Assembly (NCBI RefSeq): GCF_028823615.1
Contig: NZ_JAPEHT010000003.1
Location: 1-58,985, forward strand
From: Planococcus sp. A6
GTDB lineage: Bacteria > Bacillota > Bacilli > Bacillales_A > Planococcaceae
Reading direction: 5' to 3'
DNA: 58,985 nucleotides
Shown here: positions 37,668-46,362 of the stretch, in pieces
How positions within the stretch are numbered: position 1 is the first letter of the stretch
Layout: every line of letters begins with the position of its first letter
Notes under the pieces: generated by a model
What the model was told of the DNA's origin: nothing
What the model saw: the letters and a program-made list of their open reading frames with translations, nothing else
Databases searched by the model: none
Made by a program: the position numbers and the translations under genes

Positions 37668-39014
37668 TTGGCTATTGAAAAAATCACGATGCCCCAACTT
37701 GGCGAAAGTGTAACAGAAGGCACGATCGAAAAATGGCTCGTCCAGCCAGGCGACCATGTAAACAAGTATGATCCGTTGGCGGAAGTCAATACCGATAAAG
37801 TAACGGCAGAAGTTCCTTCATCCTTTACGGGGACGATCAAGGAATTGATCGCTTCTGAAGGCGATACATTGGAAGTCGGCGAAGTGGTCTGCACGATCGA
37901 AACTGAAGGCGGAGATTCTGCCCCAGTGGAAGAAGCAAAACCAGCTGAAGGCGAAAAAGCCAATGAAATGCCAGCTGCAGGAGCCGCACCGACCAAAAAA
38001 CTCGAAGGTGAAAAAGGTTCGTCAAAACCGGCTAAACCACAGGGTGGCAAAGCACGTTATTCACCAGCCGTTCTTCGTCTCGCGCAAGATCACGATATCG
38101 ACTTGAACCAAGTCGAAGGATCTGGAAACGAAGGCCGCATCACCCGCAAGGATTTGATGCAATTAATCGACAGCGGCAACATTCCTCAAGCTGGCAGCGA
38201 GACTGCACAAGCGCCACAAGCGGCTGAAACAGCAGAACCTGTTCAGCAAGACGCGCCGCAACAAACACCGAAAGCGCCAGCTGCTAAGGAAGAATCAATC
38301 GAATCGGCTCCTGGCGATATCGAAATCCCCGTCACCGGCGTGCGCAAAGCGATTGCAGCGAATATGCTCAAGAGCAAGCACGAAGCTCCGCATGCTTGGA
38401 TGATGATCGAAGTCGACGTGACGGATCTTGCGCAATTCCGCGATTCCATCAAAGGCGACTTCAAGAAAAAAGAAGGATTCAACATCACGTATTTTGCATT
38501 CTTCGTCAAAGCGATCTCCCAGGCATTGAAAGAGTTCCCAATGATGAACTCGATGTGGGCAGGGGACAAGATCATCCAGAAAAAAGACATCAACATCTCG
38601 ATTGCGGTCGCTTCAGACAACGCCTTGTTCGTTCCGGTCATCAAAAATGCTGACGAGAAATCCGTCAAAGGCATCGGCCGCGAAATCAACGAACTGGCGC
38701 AAAAAGCGCGCACAGGCAAGTTGAAGTCGGCAGATATGCAAGGCGGCACGTTCACCGTCAATAACACCGGGTCGTTCGGTTCTGTCCAATCGATGGGCAT
38801 CATCAACCACCCGCAAGCTGCGATCATCCAAGTCGAGTCGATCGTCAAGCGCCCAGTCATCATGCAGGGTGGAATGATCGCTGCACGTGATATGGTGAAC
38901 TTATGCCTATCGCTCGACCACCGTGTTCTTGATGGTCTCGTTTGCGGGCAGTTCTTGGCACGCGTTAAAGAAATCCTTGAAAAAATGAACAAGGACAATA
39001 CACCAGTTTATTGA
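37668..39014 (+). CDS. bkdB: Dihydrolipoamide acyltransferase (E2) of the branched-chain keto acid complex
   Basis: A 448-aa E2 core that transfers the acyl group to CoA. One lipoyl domain (1-78, lipoylated Lys44 in NTDKVTAEV), an acidic Pro/Ala/Glu linker, an E1/E3-binding domain (about 125-160, YSPAVLRLAQDHDIDL), a second Ala/Pro-rich linker, and the catalytic domain ending with LSLDHRVLDG, whose His is catalytic. The start is TTG after AAAAGGAGG. The gene is cut off from bkdAB by repeats, but no terminator with a T run is clear between them. Confidence 0.95.
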   Translation: MAIEKITMPQLGESVTEGTIEKWLVQPGDHVNKYDPLAEVNTDKVTAEVPSSFTGTIKELIASEGDTLEVGEVVCTIETEGGDSAPVEEAKPAEGEKANEMPAAGAAPTKKLEGEKGSSKPAKPQGGKARYSPAVLRLAQDHDIDLNQVEGSGNEGRITRKDLMQLIDSGNIPQAGSETAQAPQAAETAEPVQQDAPQQTPKAPAAKEESIESAPGDIEIPVTGVRKAIAANMLKSKHEAPHAWMMIEVDVTDLAQFRDSIKGDFKKKEGFNITYFAFFVKAISQALKEFPMMNSMWAGDKIIQKKDINISIAVASDNALFVPVIKNADEKSVKGIGREINELAQKARTGKLKSADMQGGTFTVNNTGSFGSVQSMGIINHPQAAIIQVESIVKRPVIMQGGMIAARDMVNLCLSLDHRVLDGLVCGQFLARVKEILEKMNKDNTPVY

Positions 39015-39018
39015 TGAA

Positions 39019-39054
39019 AAGTTTGGAGTCTTCGGACTTCAAGCTTTTTTTTCC
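39019..39054 (+). terminator. Rho-independent terminator of the bkd operon
   Basis: AAGTTTGGAGTC-ttcg-GACTTCAAGCTT forms a 12-bp stem with two G-U pairs and a UUCG loop, followed by TTTTTT. Confidence 0.85.
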
Positions 39055-39113
39055 TTTCAGTAACTTGCAACGTCAGGTAAAATGGAGACAGAAAGCTTTG
39101 AGGAGGGAATAGT

Positions 39114-40808
39114 TTGACGATTGAATCGATGAAGAACATTCAGTTTCCTGAGCGTACATACGAAGAATGGAAACAAGCAGCAGAAGCTGCACTGAAAGGA
39201 AAAGATTTTGAAAAGGTGATGAAAACCAGCACCATTGAAGACATCACCCTCGAACCCCTCTATACGAAAGACATGCTGGAGCGATCCGTATCCGATGTGG
39301 AAGCACAAGTAGCCGCTGTGCAGAGCGGCAAGTTCGGTCCTTCCTGGATCGTGGCGCAGGAAATCACAGCGCATGATGCCGAGGAATTTTTGGCTGTGAC
39401 AGAAGATGATCTGTCACGAGGAAATGAAGCGGTCGTCTATTCCGGTGCGCAGCCATTCGACTGGACCGAAGCGCAGCTCGAACAACTTGCGGATTTGATT
39501 GTCCGCTATCCGATTTATTTCAAGGTGACTGAAGATAACGATCCCATTTTAAAGGTGTTCGATATGCTTCCAGCTGAACAGCAGGCAAAAGTACAAGGCG
39601 TCATTTTCACGGAAGAGCCAATTCAGGCACCAGAAAATGTCCGGACGGGCTTGATTGATACTTTGCCGACGCATAACGCCGGCGGGACGATCATCCATGA
39701 ACTTGGTGTGGCGCTTAGCATGATGGCCGAAGCGCTGGACCAACAGGATTTCGAATCAGCAGCGAAGAGCTTTTGGGTCCGTTTTGCAGTCGACACGCAT
39801 TTCTTCCAGGAAATTTCCAAAATACGGGCATTCCGCGTATTGTGGCAGGCATTCTGTTCCGCTTACGGAAAACAAGCGCCGCGCATCCCGATATTTACGG
39901 AAACGTCGGTGCGCTCGTATTCCAAACTGGACCCTTACGTCAATTTGCTGCGGGCAGGCAATGCCACTTTTTCCGCCGTCCTTGCGGGAACGGACGGGCA
40001 TACTGTGCATCCGCATGATTTCCTGACAGTTCCGACTGGTTCCAGCCGGCGCATCGCACGCAATGTACAATTGGTCATTAAAGAAGAATCCCATGTTTCG
40101 CACGTCACCGATGTTGCAGCTGGATCCTATTACATCGAAAGCCTAACGCGCGAATACGTCGATGCAGCATGGAACTATTTCTTGGAAATCCAGGAAGCAG
40201 GAGGCTATTCCGAAGTGAAGCGGACTGGCTGGCTGACAGACGACATTCAAGCCAAATGGCTCGATCGCGAACAGCAAGTAGCCAACCGCAAAGCTTCCTT
40301 GATCGGCACGAATATTTACGCCAACCCGCAGGAGCCGGTGAAAGACGCCAAAATCGATACCGCCCATTTGGAGTATATGACAGCCAAACGCTTGGCGACG
40401 CCTTTTGAGAAATTGCGTGCGAAAAGCCGTGAAACGAGCGTCAAATCGGCCGTTATCTTGTTGGAGCCGTTAAAAGCCGTGAAACCGCAGGCGGATTTTG
40501 TGCAAGGCTTCTTATCCGTCGCAGGAATCGAGCCAGAAATCAGCCCGTATCTTTCATCCGCTGACGAAGTGAATCGGTATATCCGTTCTGAAGAGCTCGA
40601 CTACGCCGTTCTATGTGGAAGCCGTGAAACACTTGAAAAAACAATCCCGCAACTCGATGCGAAAGCGGCAATTGATGTTGCCGGGAAAATCGATAAAGAA
40701 ACATTAAAAAGTTGGGAAGCAAACGGGATCCGCGATTCTCTCTATGCGGGCAAGCCGTTGATCGATAAATTAGAAGCTGTTTTGTCAATTGGAAAGGAGG
40801 CGCTGTAA
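39114..40808 (+). CDS. mutA: Methylmalonyl-CoA mutase small (beta) subunit
   Basis: A 564-aa partner of the catalytic subunit, with the mutase barrel fold (IIHELGVALSMMAEAL, YSKLDPYVNLLRAGNATFSAV in parts) and a degenerate C-terminal B12-like domain without the DxHxxG motif, as expected for the non-catalytic subunit. The start is TTG after GAGGAGGGAA. Its stop abuts the mutB start. The mutase isomerises methylmalonyl-CoA to succinyl-CoA. Placed after the bkd genes, it would process propionyl-CoA from valine and isoleucine. Confidence 0.92.
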   Translation: MTIESMKNIQFPERTYEEWKQAAEAALKGKDFEKVMKTSTIEDITLEPLYTKDMLERSVSDVEAQVAAVQSGKFGPSWIVAQEITAHDAEEFLAVTEDDLSRGNEAVVYSGAQPFDWTEAQLEQLADLIVRYPIYFKVTEDNDPILKVFDMLPAEQQAKVQGVIFTEEPIQAPENVRTGLIDTLPTHNAGGTIIHELGVALSMMAEALDQQDFESAAKSFWVRFAVDTHFFQEISKIRAFRVLWQAFCSAYGKQAPRIPIFTETSVRSYSKLDPYVNLLRAGNATFSAVLAGTDGHTVHPHDFLTVPTGSSRRIARNVQLVIKEESHVSHVTDVAAGSYYIESLTREYVDAAWNYFLEIQEAGGYSEVKRTGWLTDDIQAKWLDREQQVANRKASLIGTNIYANPQEPVKDAKIDTAHLEYMTAKRLATPFEKLRAKSRETSVKSAVILLEPLKAVKPQADFVQGFLSVAGIEPEISPYLSSADEVNRYIRSEELDYAVLCGSRETLEKTIPQLDAKAAIDVAGKIDKETLKSWEANGIRDSLYAGKPLIDKLEAVLSIGKEAL

Positions 40809-42956
40809 ATGACGACACCTGATTTTACGAAAATTGACGTCACAAAACTCGATACGGCTAAATTGGGCGACCGGGATGAGAGCGCTTTTATGACCAACGA
40901 AGGCATTGCCGTGAAACCGTTTTATTCTTCGAAAGACTTGAATGAAGAACAAACGAGCTATCCTGGATTTGCACCGAACGTCCGCGGGCCATACCCGACG
41001 ATGTACGTGTCACGGCCTTGGACAGTACGCCAATATGCCGGTTTTTCGACCGCTGAAGAAAGCAACGCCTTCTACCGCCGCAATTTGGCAATGGGCCAAA
41101 AAGGCTTGTCCGTTGCATTCGATCTCGCGACGCACCGTGGCTATGATTCCGACCACCCGCGCGTTGTCGGCGATGTCGGTAAAGCCGGGGTAGCCATCGA
41201 TAGCGTAGAAGACATGAAAATCTTATTCGATGGCATTCCTCTTGACCAGATGTCTGTATCGATGACGATGAACGGGGCAGTTGTGCCGATCATGGCATTT
41301 TTCATCGTCGCTGCAGAAGAGCAAGGCGTCTCTCCGGAGCAACTCGCAGGCACGATCCAAAACGACATCTTGAAAGAATACATGGTCCGCAATACGTATA
41401 TCTACCCACCGGCGATGTCGATGCAGATTATCGCGGACATTTTCAAATACACATCTACCCATATGCCGAAATTCAACTCGATTTCCATTTCGGGCTACCA
41501 TATCCAAGAAGCGGGTGCTACTGCGGATATTGAGCTTGCCTATACGCTGGCAGATGGGTTGGAATACGTGCGCACCGGTTTGGATGCAGGAATCGGCATC
41601 GACCAGTTCGCGCCGCGCTTGTCATTTTTCTGGGGCATCGGCATGAACTATTTCATGGAAGTCGCAAAAATGCGGGCTGGACGCGAAATCTGGGCGAAGA
41701 TGATGAAGAGCTTCGACCCGCAAAACGCCAAATCCTTGGCGCTCCGCACGCACTCCCAAACTTCGGGGTGGAGTTTGACGGAGCAGGATCCGTTCAATAA
41801 CGTCACGCGCACTTTGCTTGAAGCGAATGCGGCGGCGATGGGCCATACGCAATCCTTGCACACCAATGCACTCGATGAAGCGATTGCCTTGCCGACCGAT
41901 TTCTCGGCGCGCATTGCACGCAACACACAATTATTCCTTCAAGAAGAGACTTTGATGAACAATACGATCGATCCATGGGGTGGTTCGTATTACGTTGAAA
42001 AGCTGACGGAAGAATTGATGGAAAAAGCGTGGACATTGATCGAGGAAGTCGAAGAGCTCGGCGGCATGGCAAAAGCCATTGAAACGGGGCTCCCGAAAAT
42101 GCGCATCGAAGAAGCGGCTGCGAAAAAACAAGCGCAAATCGATTCGAATGAAGAAACGATTATCGGCGTCAACCGTTACCGTCTCGACGAAGAAGACCCG
42201 ATCGATATTTTGAACATCGACAACACGATGGTCCGTAAAAAGCAGATTGAGCGACTCGATCGGATGCGCGATACGCGCGACCAGAAAAAAGTAGAGAAAG
42301 CGTTGCTGGAGCTGACAAAAGCGGCAGAAAGCAGCGAAGACAATATTCTTGCCTGCGCTATTGAAGCAGCGCGCCACCGGGCATCACTCGGCGAGATTTC
42401 GGATGCTATCGAAAAAGCTTCCGGCAGGCATAAGGCGGTGATCCGTTCTGTGAGCGGTGTATACAGTTCAAACTTCTCCAACCAGGAAGAAATGCAGATC
42501 GTCAAACAAATGACGGAGGAATTCATTGAAAACGAAGGCCGCCGCCCGCGTATCCTTATCGCCAAGATGGGCCAGGACGGACACGATCGCGGCGCGAAAG
42601 TCATCTCGACCGCATTTGCTGATCTCGGCTTTGATGTCGACATCGGGCCATTGTTCCAAACGCCTGCAGAAACAGCCCAGCAGGCCGCGGAAAACGACGT
42701 CCACGTCATCGGCGTCAGCTCGCTTGCAGCTGGGCATATGACACTTGTGCCGGATCTCGCGGCGGAGTTGAAAAAAGTGGGGCGTGAAGACATTTTAATC
42801 GTCGTCGGCGGCGTCATCCCGGCACAGGATTACGAATTCCTGCGCAATAACGGCGCAAGCGCGATCTTCGGGCCAGGGACAGTCATCCCGGTTGCCGCCC
42901 AAAAAGTCATCGAAGAAATTTACGCACGCCTCGGGTACGAGGAAGAGGCAAACTGA
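40809..42956 (+). CDS. mutB: Methylmalonyl-CoA mutase large (alpha) subunit
   Basis: A 715-aa adenosylcobalamin-dependent catalytic subunit. The N-terminal half has the substrate barrel ([20 protein letters not shown], in parts, and [19 protein letters not shown]), and the C-terminal flavodoxin-like domain carries the cobalamin signature [10 protein letters not shown], then GVSSLAAGH and VVGGVIP. Ribosome site GGAGG lies within the mutA end. The stop overlaps the meaB start (TGATG). Confidence 0.97.
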   Translation: MTTPDFTKIDVTKLDTAKLGDRDESAFMTNEGIAVKPFYSSKDLNEEQTSYPGFAPNVRGPYPTMYVSRPWTVRQYAGFSTAEESNAFYRRNLAMGQKGLSVAFDLATHRGYDSDHPRVVGDVGKAGVAIDSVEDMKILFDGIPLDQMSVSMTMNGAVVPIMAFFIVAAEEQGVSPEQLAGTIQNDILKEYMVRNTYIYPPAMSMQIIADIFKYTSTHMPKFNSISISGYHIQEAGATADIELAYTLADGLEYVRTGLDAGIGIDQFAPRLSFFWGIGMNYFMEVAKMRAGREIWAKMMKSFDPQNAKSLALRTHSQTSGWSLTEQDPFNNVTRTLLEANAAAMGHTQSLHTNALDEAIALPTDFSARIARNTQLFLQEETLMNNTIDPWGGSYYVEKLTEELMEKAWTLIEEVEELGGMAKAIETGLPKMRIEEAAAKKQAQIDSNEETIIGVNRYRLDEEDPIDILNIDNTMVRKKQIERLDRMRDTRDQKKVEKALLELTKAAESSEDNILACAIEAARHRASLGEISDAIEKASGRHKAVIRSVSGVYSSNFSNQEEMQIVKQMTEEFIENEGRRPRILIAKMGQDGHDRGAKVISTAFADLGFDVDIGPLFQTPAETAQQAAENDVHVIGVSSLAAGHMTLVPDLAAELKKVGREDILIVVGGVIPAQDYEFLRNNGASAIFGPGTVIPVAAQKVIEEIYARLGYEEEAN

Positions 42957-44023
42957 TGGATCGCGAGAAGCAGTCCAGACAAGTCATGTCGGGTGTTTCA
43001 GATAAGCATGATGGCATGAATGCATTGCCAAGGAAAAAATTTAAAAAGCCGGCTGCCAACCAGTTTGATTTGGACGAGCTCGCACGCGGCGTGGAAAGCG
43101 GATCGCGCTTGCATTTAGGTAAGGCGATCACCTTGCTTGAAAGCACCAACCCCGATCACAAAAAGCGCGGCCAGGAATTATTGAATGCGCTGCTGCCGAA
43201 AACGGGCAATAGCATCCGCATCGGCATCACTGGAGTTCCAGGAGCCGGCAAAAGCACATTCATCGAAACCTTCGGGACGATGCTGACAGAGCTCGGCCAC
43301 CGGGTAGCGGTGCTTGCGATCGATCCGAGTTCCTCGCGAACCGGCGGCAGCATACTCGGCGATAAAACGCGTATGGAAGAACTGGCGCGAAATCCTAAAG
43401 CGTTCATCCGGCCTTCGCCAACTGCAGGAACGCTCGGCGGCGTCCATAAAAAGACACGCGAGACGATGCTCTTGTGCGAAGCTGCAGGCTACGACGTAAT
43501 CTTGGTCGAAACGGTCGGTGTCGGACAGAGCGAGACGCTCGTGCGCGGCATGGTTGATATGTTCCTGTTGCTTGTGCTGACGGGTGCTGGAGATGAATTG
43601 CAAGGCATGAAAAAGGGCATCTTGGAATTGGCGGATGCGATGATTGTCCATAAAGCGGACCAGAACAATTTGCCGCTCGCCAAGAAAACCGTGCGGGAAT
43701 ACAAACAGATGCTGCATTTTTTGCAGCCGGCGACCGAAGGGTGGACAACACGCCCTTTGGCGGTTTCGTCCATTGAAGGAACCGGCATGCAAGAGATCTG
43801 GGATATGGTCAAGGATTTTGAACAAACGGTGAAAGAAAGCGGCTATTGGGATACGAGGCGCCAGGAACAGACGCGCGATTGGTTCCATTCGATGATTACC
43901 GATGAATTGCTTGGCCGTTTTTACGGCGACCCAGAGCGCAAACAGCAGGTTAAAGACATGGAACAGCGTATTCTTGACGACCGATTGACGGTCTCGCAGG
44001 CGGTCACGGAACTGTTCAAGTAA
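42956..44023 (+). CDS. meaB: Methylmalonyl-CoA mutase-associated GTPase MeaB
   Basis: A 355-aa G3E GTPase that loads and protects the cobalamin cofactor of the mutase. Walker A GVPGAGKST, DPSSSRTGGSILGDKTRM, the switch VETVGVGQSE and HKADQ (guanine recognition) are clear. It overlaps mutB by one base, the standard mutA-mutB-meaB order. The window has no cobalamin adenosyltransferase. Confidence 0.95.
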   Translation: MDREKQSRQVMSGVSDKHDGMNALPRKKFKKPAANQFDLDELARGVESGSRLHLGKAITLLESTNPDHKKRGQELLNALLPKTGNSIRIGITGVPGAGKSTFIETFGTMLTELGHRVAVLAIDPSSSRTGGSILGDKTRMEELARNPKAFIRPSPTAGTLGGVHKKTRETMLLCEAAGYDVILVETVGVGQSETLVRGMVDMFLLLVLTGAGDELQGMKKGILELADAMIVHKADQNNLPLAKKTVREYKQMLHFLQPATEGWTTRPLAVSSIEGTGMQEIWDMVKDFEQTVKESGYWDTRRQEQTRDWFHSMITDELLGRFYGDPERKQQVKDMEQRILDDRLTVSQAVTELFK

Positions 44024-44029
44024 GCTTTT

Positions 44030-44058
44030 TTGCAACTGTGCCGCCGTCCTGATATGAT
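44030..44058 (+). promoter_or_regulatory. Promoter of brxB
   Basis: TTGCAA (44030-44035), 17 bp, TATGAT (44053-44058), 30 bp before the start codon. The -35 is the same TTTGCAA sequence repeated upstream of ptb. Confidence 0.7.
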
Positions 44059-44088
44059 AAGAACAGCAATAATGAAGGAGTGGTACAG

Positions 44089-44529
44089 ATGAGCATGGAT
44101 TTTAATTTCCTGATGAATGATATTGTTACACAAGCCCGCCAAGAACTAACTGACGGTGGCTATACACAGCTCGAAACGGCAGAAGACGTGCAAGAGGCAT
44201 TCGCAAAACCCGGCACGAGCCTTGTCATGATCAACTCGGTTTGCGGATGTGCAGGCGGCATCGCACGCCCGGCTGCTCTTCACTCGGTCCATTACGATAA
44301 ACGCCCGGACCACTTGTACACAGTGTTTGCCGGCCAGGATAAAGAAGCAACAGCGCAAGCGCGTGACTTGTTCGGCGATGACCATTTGCCATCGTCACCA
44401 TCATTCGCTTTCCTGAAAGACGGAAAATTAGTGGATGAAATCGGCCGCCACGAAATCGAAGGGCACGATCCGATGTCGGTCATTACGCATATCCAGTCAA
44501 TTTTCGAAGAGCATTGCGAAGAAATGTAA
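44089..44529 (+). CDS. brxB: Bacilliredoxin BrxB (YphP/YqiW family)
   Basis: A 146-aa thioredoxin-fold protein with the CGC active site ([13 protein letters not shown], cysteines about 53 and 55). Bacilliredoxins remove bacillithiol from S-bacillithiolated proteins. It corresponds to B. subtilis yqiW, also downstream of bkd genes. ATG 44089 is chosen over a GTG nine bases upstream by spacing to AAGGAG. It is a single-gene unit with promoter and terminator. Confidence 0.92.
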   Translation: MSMDFNFLMNDIVTQARQELTDGGYTQLETAEDVQEAFAKPGTSLVMINSVCGCAGGIARPAALHSVHYDKRPDHLYTVFAGQDKEATAQARDLFGDDHLPSSPSFAFLKDGKLVDEIGRHEIEGHDPMSVITHIQSIFEEHCEEM

Positions 44530-44530
44530 G

Positions 44531-44562
44531 AAAAAATGCCCCCGGCAGCGGGGGCATTTTTG
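44531..44562 (+). terminator. Rho-independent terminator after brxB
   Basis: AAAAATGCCCCCG-gcag-CGGGGGCATTTTT, a perfect 13-bp stem. Confidence 0.9.
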
Positions 44563-44582
44563 TATTTTGAGGGGAGACGCCT

Positions 44583-45575
44583 ATGAAACTGAAACCTTAT
44601 CGCATCGGCTATCGGACCATGAAAACAGCGCTCGGGGCCGCCATCGCCATTTATCTGGCCCAGTTAATCGGACTCGAATATTACGTGTCGGCCGGTATCT
44701 TGACGATTCTGTGCATCCAGCCAACGAAAAAAAAGTCGGTTCGTGCCGCGTTCTCCCGCTTTGTCGCCAGTATGATCGCCGTCGGATTTGCCTTAGTCTT
44801 TTTCGAACTAGGCATGTATCATCCTGTCACGCTCGGCATTCTCATCTTATTGTTCATTCCAGTGCTCGTGAGCCTGGGCTTTTCGGATGGCTTTGTATCC
44901 AGCGCAGTTATTTTAATGCACCTATATGATGCAAAGAATTTGACAATGGGGTTATTCCTCAATGAAGTCCTGTTGATGGTGATTGGTTTCGGCACGGCGT
45001 TGATCGTTAATATGTACATGCCGAGCATCGAGAAAAAGCTCGACCGCTACAGGGAAGAAGTCGAACGGCTGTATTCGACGATTTTCCGTGAAACGACCAT
45101 TTACTTGCGGCACGGGGAATCGGGTTGGACCGGCAAGGAATTGATGGAATCGGAAAAGCTGATCGATAAAGCCAAAGCGCTCGCTTATCAGGACGTTGAG
45201 AATCACTTGCTGCGCCACGAAAACAAGTATTACCATTATTTCGATATGCGCGAGCAGCAGCTTCAAATCATCGAACGCATCTTGCCGAAAATCACGGCCC
45301 TCCCAGTGATCGTCGGACAGACCCAGCTTGTTGCTGACTTTTTGGAAGACTTGTCCGAACATGTGCATTCCGGCAATACCGCCGACCAATATATCACCAA
45401 ATTGGACCGGCTGAAAGCGAATTTCGCCGAGATGCCATTGCCTGATACGCACGAAAAATTCCTCGCGATGGCGGATCTGAATGCCATCATTCAGGAAATG
45501 GAAACCTATCTCGAGATCAAGCAGAGCTATAAAGGCTTCCACAATAAAAAAGGGCTCAACCCAAGCCTAGCCTAA
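44583..45575 (+). CDS. DUF939/aromatic acid exporter family membrane protein
   Basis: A 330-aa protein with about five to six N-terminal membrane helices (residues 12-145: AAIAIYLAQLIGLEYYVSAGI, in parts, to MVIGFGTALIVNMYM) and a long helical cytosolic C-terminal domain. It fits the ArAE_1/DUF939 family (B. subtilis yqjA), sometimes linked to export of aromatic acids; the substrate here is not known. GAGGGGAGAC precedes the ATG. Flanked by terminators. Confidence 0.8.
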   Translation: MKLKPYRIGYRTMKTALGAAIAIYLAQLIGLEYYVSAGILTILCIQPTKKKSVRAAFSRFVASMIAVGFALVFFELGMYHPVTLGILILLFIPVLVSLGFSDGFVSSAVILMHLYDAKNLTMGLFLNEVLLMVIGFGTALIVNMYMPSIEKKLDRYREEVERLYSTIFRETTIYLRHGESGWTGKELMESEKLIDKAKALAYQDVENHLLRHENKYYHYFDMREQQLQIIERILPKITALPVIVGQTQLVADFLEDLSEHVHSGNTADQYITKLDRLKANFAEMPLPDTHEKFLAMADLNAIIQEMETYLEIKQSYKGFHNKKGLNPSLA

Positions 45576-45576
45576 T

Positions 45577-45613
45577 AAACCGGCCAGAGAAATCACGCTC
45601 TGGCCGGTTTTTG
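45577..45613 (+). terminator. Rho-independent terminator
   Basis: AAACCGGCCAGAG and CTCTGGCCGGTTT form a 13-bp stem with a TTTTT tail after the DUF939 gene. Confidence 0.88.
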
Positions 45614-45623
45614 TGTGCGCACG

Positions 45624-45670
45624 AAAAAAAGGGCCCTCTCAGCGCGTAGTTCATGCGCGGAAAGAAGCCC
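45624..45670 (-). terminator. Terminator of the prli42 gene
   Basis: On the minus strand, GGGCTTCTTTCCGCGC and GCGCTGAGAGGGCCC form an interrupted stem followed by TTTTTTT, just downstream of the small gene. Confidence 0.6.
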
Positions 45671-45686
45671 TTCAGCAGATTTCAAA

Positions 45687-45782
45687 TTAAATGACGAAGC
45701 TTAAGCCCATCATCAGGCTCGATAGCAGCATCAATCCGACCATTGCGTAGACAATGACTTTACGGAAAGCTTGGTTTCTCAT
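45687..45782 (-). CDS. prli42: Stressosome-associated mini-membrane protein Prli42
   Basis: A 31-residue protein with a short basic N terminus (MRNQAFRKV) and one membrane helix (residues 9-30). Length, layout and the VYAMVGLMLLSSLMMGLSF helix fit Prli42, which in Listeria anchors the stressosome at the membrane. Start is the ATG at 45782, with AAAGGAG 11 bases before it; an in-frame ATG nine bases upstream is too near that site. It is convergent to the DUF939 gene and has its own terminator. Confidence 0.8.
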   Translation of the reverse strand: MRNQAFRKVIVYAMVGLMLLSSLMMGLSFVI

Positions 45783-45948
45783 GGATAGCATAGCTCCTTT
45801 TTTTCCTGTACTTTGAAAGAATCATACCACATATGGGCTGATTTTTAAACTGGCAGCGTCGCCATTTTCTTAATATTCGATAACAACTAGAGTTTTTGGC
45901 TTTGAATGGGTACAATAAAGAGGAAGCCAAAAAAGGAAGTGAATAAGG

Positions 45949-46347
45949 ATGAAGAAAGTAGATCATATCGGAATCGCTGTAAAAGATTTAGAGCAGGTCC
46001 TGCCTTATTACACAGAGACACTCGGGTGTCCGTTGATGAAAATCGAAGAAGTGGAAGGGCAGAAAGTGAAAGTGGCCTTTATCGATGCAGGCAATATCAA
46101 GCTGGAACTACTTGAGCCGATGAGCGAAGACAGCCCGATCCACAAATTCATCGAGAAAAAAGGCGAAGGCATCCATCACATCGCGTTCGGTGTCGACGGC
46201 ATCGAAGAACGCATGGCGGAACTTCGTGAAAACGGTGTCAAATTATTGAGTGACGAACCGAAACCGGGAGCAGGCGGGGCAATGGTCGCCTTTTTACACC
46301 CGAAATCGTCAAATGGCGTTTTGTATGAACTGTGCGAAAAGAAGTGA
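45949..46347 (+). CDS. mce: Methylmalonyl-CoA epimerase
   Basis: A 132-aa glyoxalase-fold (VOC) enzyme converting (S)- to (R)-methylmalonyl-CoA, the form used by the mutase. Metal ligands are visible in VDHIGIAV, KLELLEP, IHHIAFGV and VLYELCEK. It lies 15 bp before the carboxyltransferase gene, so the epimerase and carboxylase steps are co-transcribed, about 2 kb from mutA-mutB-meaB. AAGGA precedes the ATG. Confidence 0.95.
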   Translation: MKKVDHIGIAVKDLEQVLPYYTETLGCPLMKIEEVEGQKVKVAFIDAGNIKLELLEPMSEDSPIHKFIEKKGEGIHHIAFGVDGIEERMAELRENGVKLLSDEPKPGAGGAMVAFLHPKSSNGVLYELCEKK

Positions 46348-46362
46348 CGGAGGAGTGGGGAA

